Shown piece after piece: positions 6,097 to 6,714 of a stretch of DNA of 6,714 nucleotides. Made by a program: the position numbers and the translations under genes. Every line of letters starts with the position of its first letter. Position 1 is the first letter of the stretch. The notes under the pieces are model-generated. The model saw nothing but the letters and a program-made list of their open reading frames with translations. It did not search any database and had not been told where the DNA came from. Source of the DNA: Sulfurospirillum sp. UBA6810 (lineage in GTDB: Bacteria > Campylobacterota > Campylobacteria > Campylobacterales > Sulfurospirillaceae); assembly GCA_002469305.1 (NCBI GenBank), contig DKEY01000137.1:13032-19745 (forward strand), given 5' to 3'.

Positions 6097-6342
6097 CTAT
6101 ACTTCCTTTACATATTCATTTTGTTGTGACTTTGGTATCGTCTTTGTTTGTGGTATCTGTAAAACTTCATACTTCACAACTTTTTCTAGATACGAAATTT
6201 CTATTATGTCACCAATTTTAACATCTTTAGCTGGTTTGACTACTATGTTATTTATCTTTACAACCCCATTTTTACACATATCTTCTGAGACTGCTCTTCG
6301 CTTTGTAATGTTTACTGAATTTAAAAATTTATCTATTCTCAA
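6097..6342 (-). CDS. S4-domain RNA-binding protein, RqcP/YabO-like
   Basis: This is a single S4 domain of 81 residues. It opens with (M)RIDKFLNSVNITKRRAVSEDMC, followed by NGVVKIN and KPAKDVKIGDIIEI. The RIDKFL...KRR...DVKxGD pattern resembles RqcP (YabO), which binds stalled 50S subunits with RqcH and supports alanine tailing, more than the heat-shock protein Hsp15. The TTG at 6342 is chosen because AAAGGG (6354-6349) sits 6 nt upstream and the family normally starts at this M/L-R-I/L-D-K. A TTG further upstream at 6378 is unlikely because it lies inside the probable -10 block. It is the first gene of the unit and abuts trpD with no spacer. The TTG start may keep its expression low relative to mRNA level. 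Function as RqcP is inferred from similarity; whether an RqcH is encoded elsewhere is not visible here. Confidence 0.85.
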   Translation of the reverse strand: MRIDKFLNSVNITKRRAVSEDMCKNGVVKINNIVVKPAKDVKIGDIIEISYLEKVVKYEVLQIPQTKTIPKSQQNEYVKEV

Positions 6343-6348
6343 AGTAAT

Positions 6349-6354
6349 CCCTTT
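6349..6354 (-). promoter_or_regulatory. Ribosome binding site deciding the TTG start of the S4 gene
   Basis: On the minus strand AAAGGG occupies 6354-6349 and is followed by 6 nt and the TTG at 6342. No comparable site precedes the other possible start at 6378, so this sets the start of the S4 gene. Confidence 0.6.
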
Positions 6355-6368
6355 TTTATCTTTTGAGC

Positions 6369-6381
6369 ATTTTAGCAAAAG
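6369..6381 (-). promoter_or_regulatory. Extended -10 promoter of the S4-trpD-tsaE-lptB-rpoN unit
   Basis: On the minus strand the block CTTTTGCTAAAAT (6381-6369) contains a TAAAAT -10 hexamer at 6374-6369, preceded by TGC as in extended -10 promoters. Transcription should begin near 6362, leaving about 20 nt before the TTG at 6342 and placing AAAGGG in the leader. No -35 match is seen at the expected distance, which is usual in Campylobacterota. No other promoter is evident inside the five-gene unit. Confidence 0.6.
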
Positions 6382-6413
6382 AATTTTTAAAGAGACTTTT
6401 TATGGAACACTTT

Positions 6414-6449
6414 TTGCCGTAATATAAAAATAAGCCAAAATTACGGTAA
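6414..6449. repeat. Inverted repeat between the divergent promoters
   Basis: TTGCCGTAAT (6414-6423) and ATTACGGTAA (6440-6449) are inverted arms. Seven inner pairs are perfect (CCGTAAT/ATTACGG), then one G-T position, then two more pairs, around a 16-nt gap. The right arm abuts the argG -10 block and itself contains TTAC-G-GTAA. It lies upstream of the predicted argG transcription start, so an operator is more likely than an attenuator. The protein that would bind is unknown, and the half-site does not resemble an ArgR box. Confidence 0.45.
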
Positions 6450-6462
6450 CTTTTGCTAAAAT
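6450..6462 (+). promoter_or_regulatory. Extended -10 promoter of argG
   Basis: CTTTTGCTAAAAT carries the -10 hexamer TAAAAT at 6457-6462 with TGC directly before it. The start site would be near 6469, giving a leader of about 26 nt that contains GAGGA at 6483-6487. The block is an exact inverted copy of the one at 6369-6381. Confidence 0.62.
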
Positions 6463-6494
6463 CAACAAATTTAATAAAATTTGAGGATACGTTA

Positions 6495-6714
6495 ATGAAA
6501 AAAGATGTTAAAAAAGTAGTTCTTGCTTATTCTGGTGGTTTGGACACAAGTATCATCCTAAAATGGTTACAAGATGAATTTAACTGTGAAGTTGTTACAT
6601 TTACTGCTGATATCGGTCAAGGCGAAGAGCTAGAACCAGCTCGTAAAAAAGCGATAGAACTTGGTATAAAACCTGAAAATATATTTATCGAAGATTTAAA
6701 AGAAGAATTTGTAC
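6495..6714 (+). CDS. argG: Argininosuccinate synthase, N-terminal part (3' end outside window)
   Basis: ArgG condenses citrulline and aspartate with ATP, the penultimate step of arginine synthesis. Only the first 73 codons are present and the frame stays open to the window edge. The N-terminal ATP pyrophosphatase loop AYSGGLDTS (residues 11-19) and the segment VVTFTADIGQGEE that follows are diagnostic of argininosuccinate synthase and distinguish it from other PP-loop enzymes such as GuaA or MnmA. The ATG follows GAGGA (6483-6487) with 7 nt spacing. It is transcribed away from the S4-rpoN unit out of a shared 152-bp region. Confidence 0.95.
   Translation, partial: MKKDVKKVVLAYSGGLDTSIILKWLQDEFNCEVVTFTADIGQGEELEPARKKAIELGIKPENIFIEDLKEEFV

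Noticed and set aside
6343..6378. Upstream TTG at 6378 as start of the S4 gene
   Set aside because: It lies inside the predicted -10 element, lacks a Shine-Dalgarno and adds 12 residues before the family's normal start.
1..6714. Search for defence, toxin-antitoxin, CRISPR, transposon or phage modules
   Set aside because: Every gene is a conserved chromosomal function or a small accessory protein. No terminal repeats, integrase, or spacer-repeat structure was seen.

Overview
The window is AT-rich, densely packed DNA from a Campylobacterota (epsilonproteobacterial) chromosome. I favour a Sulfurimonas- or Sulfurospirillum-like free-living relative of Campylobacter, but I cannot fix the genus. 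The grounds are the low-GC codon use, the DDFRNFF-type sensor kinase tail typical of this group, the tsaE-lptB-rpoN gene order and the pairing of a Bpt-type leucyltransferase with a J-domain protein. From memory, the last two arrangements resemble C. jejuni Cj0668-Cj0670 and Cj1034c-Cj1035c. There is no mobile element, CRISPR array, rRNA, tRNA or phage signature, and no gene-free stretch longer than about 155 bases.

Plus strand, left: the catalytic end of a sensor histidine kinase (1-491). A TATAAT promoter follows, then a 56-residue charged small protein (535-705) whose stop is one base from the start of an N-degron leucyltransferase (707-1447). Centre: an ArsR-type repressor (1461-1763, minus) stands alone, with its own promoter and a strong palindromic operator. 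It diverges from a protein with a C-terminal J-domain (1882-2712, plus).

Minus strand, right: five genes form one tight transcription unit reading leftward from about 6370. They are an RqcP-like S4 RNA-binding protein, trpD, tsaE, lptB and rpoN. Junctions are 0 bp, a 4-bp overlap, an 8-bp overlap and a 1-bp gap. The unit ends tail to tail with the J-domain gene, the two stop codons sharing TTAA. Far right, argG (6495 to the edge, plus) diverges from this unit. The two divergent promoters carry the same -10 block as a perfect 13-bp inverted repeat, and a second inverted repeat lies between them.

The unit combines ribosome rescue or quality control (S4), tryptophan synthesis (TrpD), tRNA t6A modification (TsaE), lipopolysaccharide export (LptB) and the sigma-54 factor (RpoN). 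Most genes are conserved housekeeping functions. I see no convincing new multi-gene system. The most unusual signals are the mirror-image promoter region next to argG, the altered ligand set of the ArsR protein with its operator, an Asn-to-Ser change in a usually invariant TrpD motif, and the uncharacterised N-terminal part of the J-domain protein.
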